In this document: positions 1 to 8,513 of the stretch, piece after piece
Layout of the letters: each line of letters opens with the position of its first letter
Numbering within the stretch: the first letter of the stretch is position 1
Source of the DNA: Alphaproteobacteria bacterium
Lineage (GTDB): Bacteria; Pseudomonadota; Alphaproteobacteria; Acetobacterales; Acetobacteraceae
NCBI GenBank assembly: GCA_017307285.1
Contig: JAFKFI010000061.1
Span: forward strand, 73,803-137,802
Direction: 5' to 3'
Length of the DNA stretch: 64,000 bases
Notes under the pieces: generated by a model
The model's input: only the letters and a program-made list of their open reading frames with translations
Databases searched by the model: none
What the model was told of the DNA's origin: nothing
Made by a program: the position numbers and the translations under genes

Positions 1-750
1 GGCGATCTCGTTGAGCCGGTTCATGATCTCGGCGGGCGTCGTGGGCACGCCCGGCCGGCGCTCGGGCTGGGCGCGGATCAGGATGAGCTCCGCCGGCGGG
101 ATCGGCGTCAGCAGGGGCTCGAGCGGCGGGTTGCCCGAATAGCCGCCATCCCAATAGGCCCGGCCGCCGATCTCGATGGCGGGGAACACGAAGGGCAGGC
201 AGGAAGAGGCGAGCAAAACCTCGGTGTCGATCGCGGCGTTGCCGAACAGCACCGCGCGCCCGGTCTCGACGTCGGTGGCGGCGACCGTCAAGCGGGGTGC
301 GGTGGGGTGGGTCAGCAGCGACCGGTCGATCAGGTCGTCGAGCACCGCGCGCAGCGGATTGAGGCCGAGCGGATTGAGCTGCGCCGGGCTGAACAGCCGC
401 ATCGCGGTCTCCAGCCCCTGCCAGATCAGGCTGTTGCTGAGGTCCCAGCCCCACAGCCAGCGTTCCAGCGGTCCGCTTTGCAGCGGGCTCAGCGCATAGG
501 CCTGCGCCACACGCTGCCACAGCCGGCGCATCTCGATCCGCGCTCCCTCCGGTCCGCCGCGCATCAGCCCTTGCACCAGCATGGTGGCCAGGATCGCGCC
601 CGACGAGACGCCGCAGATCGCGTCGAGCCGGAGATCGTCTTCGAGCAGCCGGTCGAGCACACCCCAGGCGAAGGCGCCGTGCGCGCCGCCGCCTTGCAGC
701 GCAAGTGCCGTTCCAGGGCGAGCGACTCCGCCCAATTTCGATGCTGTCAT
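1..750 (-). CDS. Patatin-like phospholipase (partial, C-terminus off window)
   Basis: The reading frame starts at ATG 748-750 and runs 250 codons leftwards off the window without a stop. It carries the patatin hallmarks: the glycine-rich oxyanion motif GGGAHGAF (residues 20-27), the nucleophile elbow GVSSG (47-51, Ser49) and, near residue 200, the catalytic-aspartate motif DGG in YWDGGYSG. Patatin family proteins use a Ser-Asp dyad to cleave acyl esters of lipids. No signal peptide is visible, so a cytoplasmic or membrane-surface lipase is inferred. The substrate cannot be told from sequence. The next gene on this strand begins its stop only 26 bases upstream, so the two may be co-transcribed. 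Confidence 0.9.
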   Translation of the reverse strand, partial: MTASKLGGVARPGTALALQGGGAHGAFAWGVLDRLLEDDLRLDAICGVSSGAILATMLVQGLMRGGPEGARIEMRRLWQRVAQAYALSPLQSGPLERWLWGWDLSNSLIWQGLETAMRLFSPAQLNPLGLNPLRAVLDDLIDRSLLTHPTAPRLTVAATDVETGRAVLFGNAAIDTEVLLASSCLPFVFPAIEIGGRAYWDGGYSGNPPLEPLLTPIPPAELILIRAQPERRPGVPTTPAEIMNRLNEIA

Positions 751-776
751 CTCACCGCAATAATGAGCTGCCGTGC

Positions 777-2189
777 TTACGGCAACCACATTAGCGCGCG
801 CACCAGCCGGCGCGTTCGCCCGGCGAACAGGCGAGCCGCGTAGAACTCCCCCGCTGCGCGCTTGCCCGCCTCGGCGCGGGTCGGATACGGCACGATCATG
901 CCGGCGAGCCGCGAAAGGCTGATGCGACGGCCGATCGCCAGGCTCCACGCGCCGATCATCTCGCCGGCGTGCGGCGCCAGAATGCCGGCACCCAGCACTC
1001 GCCCGCGCGCCACGACCAGCTTCACCAGCCCGGCGGTCTCGGCCTCGGCGATGGCGCGATCGTTTTCGGCAAGCGGCCACCGAAGCGCCGTGACCGCGTG
1101 GCTCTGCTCGCGTGCCTCGGCCTCGGTGAGGCCGACCTGCGCCAGCTCGGGATCGGTGTAGGTGACGCGCGGCAAGGCGGGATAGTCGACGCGCGCGGGA
1201 AGCCGGAACAGGGCGCGGCGGATCACGATGCCAGCGTGATAGCTCCCGGCATGCGTGAAGGCGCGCGGTCCGACCCCCGCGGGGTCGGCGATGTCGCCCA
1301 CGGCGTAGACCCGCCGGTTGGTCGGGCTGCGCAATCCCCGGTCGGTCGCGATGCCGCGAGGCGTGACCCGCACCTCCCCGGCATCGAGACCGAGATCGGC
1401 GAGGCTCGGCCGGCGGCCCGTGGCGACCAACAAGTGTGTCCCCGCGATGCGTCGGCCGTCCCTCAGCACCAGCGCCGGCCCCGGCTGCACGGCGACGACG
1501 TCCGCGTGCTCGATCATCGCAACGCCTTGTCCGACCAGGATGTCGCGCAGGGGCGCCACCAACTCGGGGTCCTCCTTGGCAGCGATGCTGCCGGACTGCA
1601 CCACCGTCACCCGGCAACCCAGTCCGGCATGGGCCTGCGCCATCTCGAGCCCGACCGGGCCGCCGCCCAGGATCAGCAGGTGTCCGGGCTGTTCGGGCAG
1701 GTCGAACAGCGTTTCGTTGGTGAGGAACCGCACGTCGGCGAGGCCGGGGATGTCTGGCACCGCCGCATGGCTGCCGGCCGCGACGACGATGCGGCGCGCG
1801 GTGATCCGCCGCCCGCCCACCGCCAGCGCATCGGGTGCTACGAAGCGCGCGCTGTCGCGCAGCACCGTCGCCCCGAGGCGGCGATAGCGCTCCTCGGAAT
1901 CGGTTGGAGCGATCGCGGCGATCGCGCCGCGGACGTGGGCGCGCACGGCTTGCCAATCGATCTCGGGCTCCGGCAGGTGCACGCCGTAGCGTCCGGCGCG
2001 GCGGGCGGATTGCGCGGCATGGGCGGCGGCGAGCAGCGCCTTGCTCGGCACGCAGCCGAAATTGAGGCAATCCCCGCCCATCCGGCCGCGCTCGATCAGC
2101 GCCACGGAGAGGCCAAGTCGCGCGGCGACCGAGGCAACCGCCAGCCCCGAGGCGCCCGCGCCGATCACCGCGAGGTCGAAATCAGCCAT
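777..2189 (-). CDS. FAD-dependent pyridine nucleotide-disulphide oxidoreductase (mercuric reductase-like)
   Basis: A 470-residue flavoprotein. A dinucleotide-binding GAGASG lies at residues 10-15, and the redox-active pair CLNFGC is Cys41/Cys46. A second nucleotide motif, GGGPVGLE, and a C-terminal dimerisation domain follow. Class I enzymes of this family (lipoamide dehydrogenase, MerA) usually carry HPTxxE near the C-terminus. Here the corresponding stretch reads PYPTRAE, so the usual catalytic His is replaced. That argues against a true lipoamide dehydrogenase. No extra MerA heavy-metal domain is present. The start ATG at 2189 overlaps the end of the upstream TVP38-family gene by 8 bases, which suggests coupled translation and a shared role. 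The substrate is unknown. Confidence 0.88.
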   Translation of the reverse strand: MADFDLAVIGAGASGLAVASVAARLGLSVALIERGRMGGDCLNFGCVPSKALLAAAHAAQSARRAGRYGVHLPEPEIDWQAVRAHVRGAIAAIAPTDSEERYRRLGATVLRDSARFVAPDALAVGGRRITARRIVVAAGSHAAVPDIPGLADVRFLTNETLFDLPEQPGHLLILGGGPVGLEMAQAHAGLGCRVTVVQSGSIAAKEDPELVAPLRDILVGQGVAMIEHADVVAVQPGPALVLRDGRRIAGTHLLVATGRRPSLADLGLDAGEVRVTPRGIATDRGLRSPTNRRVYAVGDIADPAGVGPRAFTHAGSYHAGIVIRRALFRLPARVDYPALPRVTYTDPELAQVGLTEAEAREQSHAVTALRWPLAENDRAIAEAETAGLVKLVVARGRVLGAGILAPHAGEMIGAWSLAIGRRISLSRLAGMIVPYPTRAEAGKRAAGEFYAARLFAGRTRRLVRALMWLP

Positions 2190-2880
2190 GCGAGCGTCTC
2201 CAGCGGCGCCACAACACCGGCGCCAGCGCGAGCAGCGCGAGCCCGGTCCGCGGCAGCAGGATGTCGGGCGCGAGAATCTCGGACAGGTCGGGCTCGCCAC
2301 CGAGCGCCAGCACGTCGCGCAGCCCGGCGCCCAGCGAGACGAAGAACAGCACGCCGGGAATAATCCCGATCAGCGTCGCTAGAAAGAACGGCGCGAGCCG
2401 CATTCCCACCAGCGCCGGGGCCAGGTTCACCAGCCAGAACGGCACGATCGGCAGCAGCCGGAGCGACAGCAGGTAGCTGAATCCGTCCCGCTCTAGCCCC
2501 GGCCGTATACGGTCCAGCAGCGGCGCGGCACGGCGCCGCAGCGGGGCCGCGAGCGCCGACCGGGCGGCCAGGAACAACAACACCGCGCCAGCGGTCGCGC
2601 CGAGCACCACGCAGATCGCCGCGAGCACCGTGCCGAACAGCAGGCCGCCGATCACGCTGAGCAGCGCGGCCTCGGGAATCGACAGGGCGGTCACGGCGAC
2701 GTAGACCAGCGTGTAGGCGATCGGCGCGGCGACCGGATGGGCGGTGACGAAGGCGCGCAGCGCCGCCTGGTGCGCCGCCAGCGCCGGCCAGGACAGCTCC
2801 TGCCGCAGCCCCACCGCCCAAGCCGCGGCGAGGCCGGCGAGCAGGACGAAGAGCGGCAAGAAGCGGGCGAGCCGGCGCAT
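2182..2880 (-). CDS. TVP38/TMEM64 (VTT domain) membrane protein
   Basis: 232 residues starting at ATG 2880, beginning with a hydrophobic segment (residues about 4-23) after two arginines. Several further hydrophobic stretches flank the conserved VTT (DedA-like) core with GGLLFG near residue 80, and an amphipathic re-entrant region follows. DedA/TVP38 relatives in other organisms act in lipid scrambling or polyprenyl-phosphate recycling and membrane homeostasis; the exact role here is inferred only. It overlaps the downstream oxidoreductase by 8 bases. Fusions or neighbours of VTT domains and disulphide oxidoreductases occur in other bacteria, supporting a functional pair. The next gene upstream, rpmH, is divergent. 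Confidence 0.88.
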   Translation of the reverse strand: MRRLARFLPLFVLLAGLAAAWAVGLRQELSWPALAAHQAALRAFVTAHPVAAPIAYTLVYVAVTALSIPEAALLSVIGGLLFGTVLAAICVVLGATAGAVLLFLAARSALAAPLRRRAAPLLDRIRPGLERDGFSYLLSLRLLPIVPFWLVNLAPALVGMRLAPFFLATLIGIIPGVLFFVSLGAGLRDVLALGGEPDLSEILAPDILLPRTGLALLALAPVLWRRWRRSHG

Positions 2881-2934
2881 TGTCTTTTCCTTCCGGCCGC
2901 CGGCACGTTCCGGTTGTGCCGCCGCGCTGCGGAA

Positions 2935-2963
2935 TTGACGGGGGCGGGGCCGACCCCTATACG
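2935..2963 (+). promoter_or_regulatory. Sigma-70-type promoter of the rpmH operon
   Basis: TTGACG at 2935-2940 and TATACG at 2958-2963, separated by exactly 17 bases, lie about 88 bases upstream of the rpmH start. This is the clearest housekeeping promoter in the window and fits the high expression expected of rpmH. The start point is predicted near 2970. It is inferred from sequence alone. Confidence 0.7.
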
Positions 2964-3050
2964 CCGCCTGCGAAAGTGGCCTGTTGGCCCCGCGCCAGCC
3001 CGCTCCGGTCTTTGCACCTGACGGGCTCCTGATCCAACCGGAGAAGTGTC

Positions 3051-3185
3051 GTGAAGCGTACGTATCAACCGTCGAAGCTGGTCCGCAAGCGCCGGCACGG
3101 CTTTCGTGCCCGCATGGCGACCGTCGGCGGCCGCAAGGTTCTGGCCAGCCGCCGCGCCAAGGGCCGCAAGCGCCTGTCAGCCTGA
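3051..3185 (+). CDS. rpmH: 50S ribosomal protein L34
   Basis: A 44-residue, Arg/Lys-rich protein with the L34 signature [20 protein letters not shown] at its N-terminus. It starts with GTG at 3051; a GGAG at 3040-3043 gives a well-spaced Shine-Dalgarno. L34 is a late-assembling component of the large ribosomal subunit. rnpA follows 33 bases downstream, the classical rpmH-rnpA pair. The length is exactly normal for the family. Confidence 0.98.
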   Translation: MKRTYQPSKLVRKRRHGFRARMATVGGRKVLASRRAKGRKRLSA

Positions 3186-3218
3186 CGACGTGCCAGCCTG
3201 ACCGCGCCAGCCACATCG

Positions 3219-3557
3219 ATGAACCCGCCGGAGCGCCTCAAGCGCCGGGCGGAGTTCCTGCGCGTCGCGGCCAAGGGGCGGAAGGCGCCGATGCCGGGCG
3301 TCGTGCTGCAGGCCTTGGCGCGGGACGACGACGGACCGGCGCGTATCGGCTTCACCGTCACGCGCAAGGTCGGCAACGCCGTGGTGCGCAATCGCACCCG
3401 TCGGCGGCTCAAGGAGGCGGCGCGGCTACTGCTGCGCCAGCATCCGGTCGCGGGTGTCGATCTCGTGCTGGTGGGCCGCGACAAGACCCGCGCGCGGCCC
3501 TTTGTGGCACTGCAGGAGGATTTGCGCCGCGCGCTGGCCAAGGCAGGCGTGGCATGA
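3219..3557 (+). CDS. rnpA: Ribonuclease P protein component
   Basis: A 112-residue basic protein that assists the RNase P RNA in 5'-end maturation of tRNAs. The family hallmark RNR motif is present as RNRTRRRLKEAARLL (about residues 57-71), preceded by the conserved GFTVTRKVGNAVVRN beta-strand region. The length is typical. The stop codon overlaps the ATG of yidD (ATGA), indicating tight coupling in the rpmH operon. Confidence 0.97.
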   Translation: MNPPERLKRRAEFLRVAAKGRKAPMPGVVLQALARDDDGPARIGFTVTRKVGNAVVRNRTRRRLKEAARLLLRQHPVAGVDLVLVGRDKTRARPFVALQEDLRRALAKAGVA

Positions 3558-3832
3558 ACCCGGCTTCGGGTCTCGCGATCGGCGCGGTGCGCCTATATCA
3601 GTGGACGCTGCGGCCATTCATCGGGGCGAATTGTCGCTTTGAGCCGAGTTGCAGCGAATACGCCATCGAGGCGTTGCGGGCGCACGGGGCGGTACGCGGC
3701 GGCGGGCTCGCGGCGTGGCGCATCCTGCGCTGCAATCCTTGGAACGAGGGCGGGTACGATCCGGTACCGCCCTGCCGATGCATCGACGGCCGCACCACAG
3801 GGCCTCGATCCGTGGACGACTCAGGGCTCTAA
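3554..3832 (+). CDS. yidD: Membrane protein insertion efficiency factor YidD
   Basis: A 92-residue protein of the YidD/DUF37 family. It shows the typical core YQWTLRPFIGANCRFEPSCS, then YAIEALRAHG and RCNPWNEGGYDPVP with its conserved cysteines. In Escherichia coli YidD sits at the inner membrane and helps YidC-dependent insertion. Its start ATG 3554 overlaps the rnpA stop, and yidC begins 18 bases downstream, the standard order. The C-terminal tail after PPC is not conserved in the family. Confidence 0.95.
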   Translation: MNPASGLAIGAVRLYQWTLRPFIGANCRFEPSCSEYAIEALRAHGAVRGGGLAAWRILRCNPWNEGGYDPVPPCRCIDGRTTGPRSVDDSGL

Positions 3833-3850
3833 GCGGGCCGGAACGGGGCT

Positions 3851-5611
3851 ATGATGGACCAAAAGCGGCTGTTCATCGCGATCGCGGTCTCGATCGCGAT
3901 TCTCCTGGGCTTCCAGCTACTGGTGGCGCCGCACGTCCCGCATCAGCCGCCGGCCACCACCCAGGAGGCGAGCAAGGCGACGCCGCATGCGGGCGGCGTG
4001 ACCCCGCGCGAGGGCTCCCCGGCCAGCGGCGCGGCGCCGGCCCATGCGGCGGTGGCCGAAGTGGTCCCCAAGAACGTGCCGCGGCTCAAGATCGCCGGCT
4101 CGCGGGTGCGGGGTTCCATGAGCCTGCTGGGTGCGCGGCTCGACGATCTCGTGCTGACCGACTATCGCGAGACGCTGGAGCCGAACTCGCCGCTGGTGCG
4201 GCTGCTGGAGCCGCGCTCCGACCCCAACCCCTACTACGTGCAGTACGGCTGGTCGGCGGCACCCGGCGAGCACGTGAAGCTGCCGGGCAACGACACCGTG
4301 TGGACCGCCTCGGCGCCGGAGCTCAGCACCGGGCACCCGGTCACGCTGAGCTGGGACAATGGCGAGGGGCTGACCTTCGAGCTCGGCCTCTCGGTCGACG
4401 ACAACTACATGTTCTCGGTCGATCAGCGAGTGCGCAACGACACCGGCGCGACCGTGAAGCTGTTCCCCTGGTCTCGCATCCGGCGCGACTACACGCCTGA
4501 GGTTGCTGGTTATTACCTGCTGTTCGAGGGGCTGCTCGGTGTCAGCAACGGCACCTTGCAAGAGACCAAATACTCCGACGCGAAGAGCGAGGGCGAGAAG
4601 CACAACGGCGTCGCGTTCACCGCCACGAGCGACGGCGGCTGGGCCGGCATCACCGACAAGTACTGGCTGACCGCGCTGGTGCCCGACCAGTCCAAGCCCA
4701 CCACGGTGACCTTCCGCCACCTCTCCGAGGGCGGCGACCACTACCAGGTGGACTATGTAACCCAGGAGCCGACCACGATCGCACCGGGCGCGACCGCGAC
4801 GCTGCCCACGCATCTGTTCGCCGGCGCGAAAATCGTCAGCCTCCTCGATCGCTACCAGGACGAGTACCACATCCCGTCCTTTGACAAGGCGGTGGATTTC
4901 GGCTGGTTCTACTGGCTGACCAAGCCGATCTTCTACGCGCTCGACTGGCTCAACGGGGTGCTCGGCAATTTCGGCCTGGCGATCATGGCGTTCACCGTTT
5001 GCGTCAAGCTGCTGTTCTTCCCGCTCGCCAACAAATCCTACACATCGATGAGCCGGATGAAGCTGCTGGCGCCGAAAGTTCAGGCGCTGCGCGAGCGCCT
5101 GAAGGACGACCCGGCGAAGATGCAGCAGGAGATGATGGCGCTGTATCGGGCGGAGAAGGTCAACCCGGCGAGCGGCTGCTTGCCGATGATCGTGCAGATC
5201 CCAGTGTTCTTCGCGCTCTACAAGGTGATCTTCGTCACCATCGAGATGCGTCAGGCGCCGTTCTTCGGCTGGATTCACGATCTCTCGCAGGTCGATCCCA
5301 CGAACATCTTCAATCTGTTCGGCCTGCTGCCGTTCGATCCGACCCTGATCTCGCCCTTCCTGCATCTCGGCGCCTGGCCGCTGATCATGGGCTTCACGAT
5401 GTTCTTCCAGCAGAAGCTCAATCCGCCGCCGCCCGATCCGATGCAGGCAAAGCTGTTCCAGCTCATGCCGATCATCTTCACCTTCATGCTGGCCCGCTTC
5501 CCGGCCGGGCTGGTGATCTACTGGAGCTGGAACAACACCCTGTCGATCGCGCAGCAATGGGTCATCATGCGCCGCACCCGGCTGCCGCGACCCAACCTGG
5601 CCCGCACCTGA
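3851..5611 (+). CDS. yidC: Membrane protein insertase YidC
   Basis: A 586-residue Oxa1/YidC insertase of Gram-negative type. It has an N-terminal membrane anchor (about residues 4-22), a large periplasmic beta-rich domain (about 60-350), and then the conserved insertase core with five membrane segments, including NFGLAIMAFTVCVKLLFFPL and NPASGCLPMIVQIPVFFALY. It folds and inserts inner-membrane proteins alone or with SecYEG. The length is normal for alphaproteobacteria. The start may be ATG 3851 or the adjacent ATG 3854. The stop TGA overlaps the proposed CTG start of engB. Confidence 0.97.
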   Translation: MMDQKRLFIAIAVSIAILLGFQLLVAPHVPHQPPATTQEASKATPHAGGVTPREGSPASGAAPAHAAVAEVVPKNVPRLKIAGSRVRGSMSLLGARLDDLVLTDYRETLEPNSPLVRLLEPRSDPNPYYVQYGWSAAPGEHVKLPGNDTVWTASAPELSTGHPVTLSWDNGEGLTFELGLSVDDNYMFSVDQRVRNDTGATVKLFPWSRIRRDYTPEVAGYYLLFEGLLGVSNGTLQETKYSDAKSEGEKHNGVAFTATSDGGWAGITDKYWLTALVPDQSKPTTVTFRHLSEGGDHYQVDYVTQEPTTIAPGATATLPTHLFAGAKIVSLLDRYQDEYHIPSFDKAVDFGWFYWLTKPIFYALDWLNGVLGNFGLAIMAFTVCVKLLFFPLANKSYTSMSRMKLLAPKVQALRERLKDDPAKMQQEMMALYRAEKVNPASGCLPMIVQIPVFFALYKVIFVTIEMRQAPFFGWIHDLSQVDPTNIFNLFGLLPFDPTLISPFLHLGAWPLIMGFTMFFQQKLNPPPPDPMQAKLFQLMPIIFTFMLARFPAGLVIYWSWNNTLSIAQQWVIMRRTRLPRPNLART

Positions 5612-6267
5612 GCGAGCCGCCCGCCAACCTCGCCGGGCCGCCCGAGCCCGGCGAGGAGGAGATCGAGGTCGGCCGGCGGCTGTTCGCGGCCGAGTGCCGG
5701 TTCCTGGTCGGCGTGGTGACGGCCGACCAGCTGCCGCCGTCCGCCGGGCCGGAGATCGCCTTCGCGGGGCGTTCCAACGTCGGCAAATCGTCGCTAATCA
5801 ATGCGCTGACCGGCCGGCATTCCGTGGCGCGCGCGTCGGGACAGCCCGGCAGGACCCGTCAGCTCAATTTCTTCGATCTCGGCGGCCGCCTGACCCTGGT
5901 GGATATGCCGGGTTACGGCTACGCGCAGGCTCCGAAGGACATCAAGGCGGACTGGCAGGGGCTGATGTTTGATTATCTGCGCGGCCGCCCCAGCCTGCGT
6001 CGGGCGATCCTGCTGCTCGACGCCAGGATCGAGTTGAAGGCATCCGACACGGCCGTAATGGAGTTGCTCGACCGCGCCGCGGTGACGTTCCAGATCGTGC
6101 TCACCAAGGCGGACGGCGTGAAGCCGGGGCCGCTCGAGCGCAAGCTCGCGAGTGCCGCGGAACTGGTCCGCAGGCACCCTGCCGCCTATCCGCAAGTGCT
6201 GGCGACCAGCAGCGAGACCGGGCAGGGCATCCCGGAACTGCGCGCCGCCTTGGCGACCCTGGCTTGA
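5608..6267 (+). CDS. engB: Ribosome biogenesis GTP-binding protein EngB/YsxC
   Basis: A TrmE-Era-EngA-EngB-like GTPase with G1 [10 protein letters not shown]3 DMPGYGYA and G4 TKAD, the normal EngB set. It acts in large-subunit ribosome assembly. The start is uncertain. No ATG, GTG or TTG lies at the position expected from family length. CTG 5608 overlaps the yidC stop (CTGA), gives 219 residues and an N-terminus reading (M)SEPPAN, as in relatives. The nearest upstream ATG (5557) would overlap yidC by 55 bases and add a 17-residue tail unlike the family. Neither has a clear Shine-Dalgarno. The gene is certain; only the start is open. Confidence 0.93.
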   Translation: MSEPPANLAGPPEPGEEEIEVGRRLFAAECRFLVGVVTADQLPPSAGPEIAFAGRSNVGKSSLINALTGRHSVARASGQPGRTRQLNFFDLGGRLTLVDMPGYGYAQAPKDIKADWQGLMFDYLRGRPSLRRAILLLDARIELKASDTAVMELLDRAAVTFQIVLTKADGVKPGPLERKLASAAELVRRHPAAYPQVLATSSETGQGIPELRAALATLA

Positions 6268-6340
6268 CCAGTGCCCAGCTTGCCAGCCGGGGCCGGCGTC
6301 GCTACACGCGCGGCGTCCCATTGCGGCGGAGAATGCGCTG

Positions 6341-7255
6341 ATGACCGGCGGCAGACTGGCGTCCGACGCCGATATCGCCCACGCGACCGAGCAGGCGCGC
6401 ATCCTGGCGCATGCGCTGCCCTTCCTGCGCCGCTATGCCGGAGCCACGGTGGTGGTGAAATATGGCGGCCACGCGATGGGCGAGGAGGCGATGGCCGAGC
6501 AGTTCGGCGCCGACATCGCGCTGCTCAAGCAGGTCGGCATCAACCCTGTGGTGGTGCATGGCGGCGGGCCGCAGATCAATCTCATGCTGAAGCGGCTGGC
6601 GATCCAGTCGACCTTCATCGACGGGCTGCGCGTGACCGACGCGGCGATGGTCGAAGTGGTCGAGATGGTGCTCGCCGGCACGGTCAACAAATACGTCGCC
6701 GGGCTGATCACCCGCGCGGGGGCGCTGGCGGTCGGCGTGTCCGGCAAGGACGGCGCGATGATCCGGGCGCGAAAGCTGCGCCGCACCAAGGTCGATCCCG
6801 GCAGCAACATCGAGCGGGTGCTCGACCTCGGCTTTGTCGGCGAGCCCGAGCAGGTCGATGTGCGGGTGATCCACGCGCTGACTGGGGCTGGGCTGATCCC
6901 GGTGATCGCGCCGGTGGGCGTCGACGCGAGTGGGCAGACATACAATATCAATGCCGACACCGTGGCGGGGGCTGTTGCGGCGGCGCTGGGCGCGACGCGC
7001 TTGTTGATGCTGACCGATGTCGCGGGCGTGCTCGACGAGGCCAAGGCGCTGATCCCCGAACTCACCGTCGCCGAGGTCGAGAAAGGCATCGCCAGCGGCA
7101 TGATCTCGGGCGGAATGATTCCGAAAGTCGAGACCTGCGCCGAGGCGGTGCGGGCCGGGGTGAAGGGGGCCGTGATCCTCGACGGCAGGTTGCCGCACGT
7201 GTGTCTGCTGGAACTGTTCACCGAGACGGGGATCGGCACGCTGATCCGCGCCTGA
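6341..7255 (+). CDS. argB: Acetylglutamate kinase
   Basis: A 304-residue amino-acid kinase that phosphorylates N-acetyl-L-glutamate, the second step of arginine synthesis. Visible motifs are [11 protein letters not shown] (ATP site, about residues 34-44), [10 protein letters not shown] and the C-terminal [10 protein letters not shown], all diagnostic of ArgB. The chosen start ATG 6341 gives the usual family length. It lies 73 bases after engB on the same strand and probably closes the rpmH-yidC operon. The next gene is convergent. Confidence 0.96.
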   Translation: MTGGRLASDADIAHATEQARILAHALPFLRRYAGATVVVKYGGHAMGEEAMAEQFGADIALLKQVGINPVVVHGGGPQINLMLKRLAIQSTFIDGLRVTDAAMVEVVEMVLAGTVNKYVAGLITRAGALAVGVSGKDGAMIRARKLRRTKVDPGSNIERVLDLGFVGEPEQVDVRVIHALTGAGLIPVIAPVGVDASGQTYNINADTVAGAVAAALGATRLLMLTDVAGVLDEAKALIPELTVAEVEKGIASGMISGGMIPKVETCAEAVRAGVKGAVILDGRLPHVCLLELFTETGIGTLIRA

Positions 7256-7277
7256 CGGCTCCGCCAGAAGGGTTGGG

Positions 7278-8513
7278 TCAGCGACCCATGCGGCCGAGGA
7301 AATCGAGGTGCCAGCGCATCTCGTCGGCCGCCAACGGAAAGTTTCCGTCAGGGTCGGGGCCGAGCAGGGCGCTGGGCGCCAGGCGGGCGAGCAGCGACTG
7401 CACAGGGGCGGCGACCGCCATCGTGAAGCCGGCCTTCCAGATGAGGCTGACCAGGCCCTTGGTGCTGCGCAGCGCGCCGGCCCGCTGCACGACCGGCAGC
7501 GGCACGCCGGCAGCGGTCGCCAGCAGGACGGCGACGAGTTTCGCATCACCCTCTCGCGCCGCCTGCAGCAGCATTGCCTCGGTGACGCGCTTGCCCGGCG
7601 CGGCACCGCCGGTCCAGCTCACCGACTCGCACCCGTTGGCCGCCGCCGCCGGGCAGGCCTTTGCCTCGAGGCGCTTCCTGAGCCGGGCGCGCAGCTCGCC
7701 TAGCACGCCGGCATCCAGGTCGCCGCGATTGGCCAGCACTTCGAGCAGATGGTCCGCGACGATCTCGGCGAGCTTGCGGGCGGAGCTCGCCGGCAGTTTC
7801 GGGCGGTGGACCAGGGGCTCGTGCCACTCGATGTGCTCCGCACCGCTGGTTATCAGCGCATCCAAGGTGGCTTCCCGGATTGCGGCGGATTGGTTGGTCA
7901 GCAGCACACGGATCGCCGAGACGTTCGCGGTCGCCGCGATACTGTCGCACACCGCTTCGTTGAGATGCGGGCGTCGGGCGACGGAAATCACCGTGGCGCG
8001 GTGCGGAGCCTTGGTGAGCAGTGCCAGGAGATCTTGCTCGGTGAGCAGCGGCGAAAAGCGGATCACCGGCTCGGCGACCGGAAGCTCGGGGTCTTGCGCC
8101 AATGCGAGGATCAGCTCGCGCGGCGCGTCCGGCATGTCCTTCAGTACATCCGCCAGGGCCGCCCGCACCCGCACCGCCTCGTCCACCACGAGGCAGGCAA
8201 GCGCGTCGTAGGTTTGCTGGCGCAGCCGCTCCTGCTCGTGATCGGATAGCCCAGGCGCCAGTGCGCCGAGCTTGCGGGCGATCAGCACGCGTATCCGCTC
8301 ATCATCGTCCTTGGCGAGAAGGTGGACCGCCTCTGGGGGCGCGGCCTCGTTCATCGCGACGGCCGCGCGCACCGTAACCAGCGGGTCGTTGGCGAGCAGG
8401 CAGAGGATTTCTGGCGGTGTGTCCGCGTTGGCGCCCACCCGCACGCGGGCAGGCTCCGCCAGGCCGCGGGCGACGGATCGGGCGGGCGCGTGCTGACCGA
8501 GCTCCGCTCTCAT
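7278..8513 (-). CDS. DUF2336 domain-containing protein
   Basis: A 411-residue, almost all-helical protein matching the DUF2336 family of alphaproteobacteria. The N-terminal half shows degenerate HEAT-like helices (LLANDPLVTVRAAVAMNEAA, DDDERIRVLIARKLG); the C-terminal half contains the family core around MLLQAAREGDAKLVAVLLA. The biochemical role is not established; some relatives sit beside signalling genes. The ATG at 8513 overlaps the stop of the upstream diguanylate cyclase gene by 4 bases, so translational coupling and a joint signalling role are inferred. No signal peptide is visible. Confidence 0.85.
   Translation of the reverse strand: MRAELGQHAPARSVARGLAEPARVRVGANADTPPEILCLLANDPLVTVRAAVAMNEAAPPEAVHLLAKDDDERIRVLIARKLGALAPGLSDHEQERLRQQTYDALACLVVDEAVRVRAALADVLKDMPDAPRELILALAQDPELPVAEPVIRFSPLLTEQDLLALLTKAPHRATVISVARRPHLNEAVCDSIAATANVSAIRVLLTNQSAAIREATLDALITSGAEHIEWHEPLVHRPKLPASSARKLAEIVADHLLEVLANRGDLDAGVLGELRARLRKRLEAKACPAAAANGCESVSWTGGAAPGKRVTEAMLLQAAREGDAKLVAVLLATAAGVPLPVVQRAGALRSTKGLVSLIWKAGFTMAVAAPVQSLLARLAPSALLGPDPDGNFPLAADEMRWHLDFLGRMGR

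Noticed and set aside
3917-5557. A 546-codon minus-strand frame antisense to yidC
   Set aside because: Its sequence is low-complexity His/Arg/Glu-rich and mirrors yidC codons; yidC has unambiguous homology.
6271-8211. A 646-codon open frame spanning argB and the DUF2336 gene
   Set aside because: It is a shadow of argB in another frame and antisense to the DUF2336 gene; its product is Arg/Gly/Ala-rich without any domain. High GC makes such long shadows common here.
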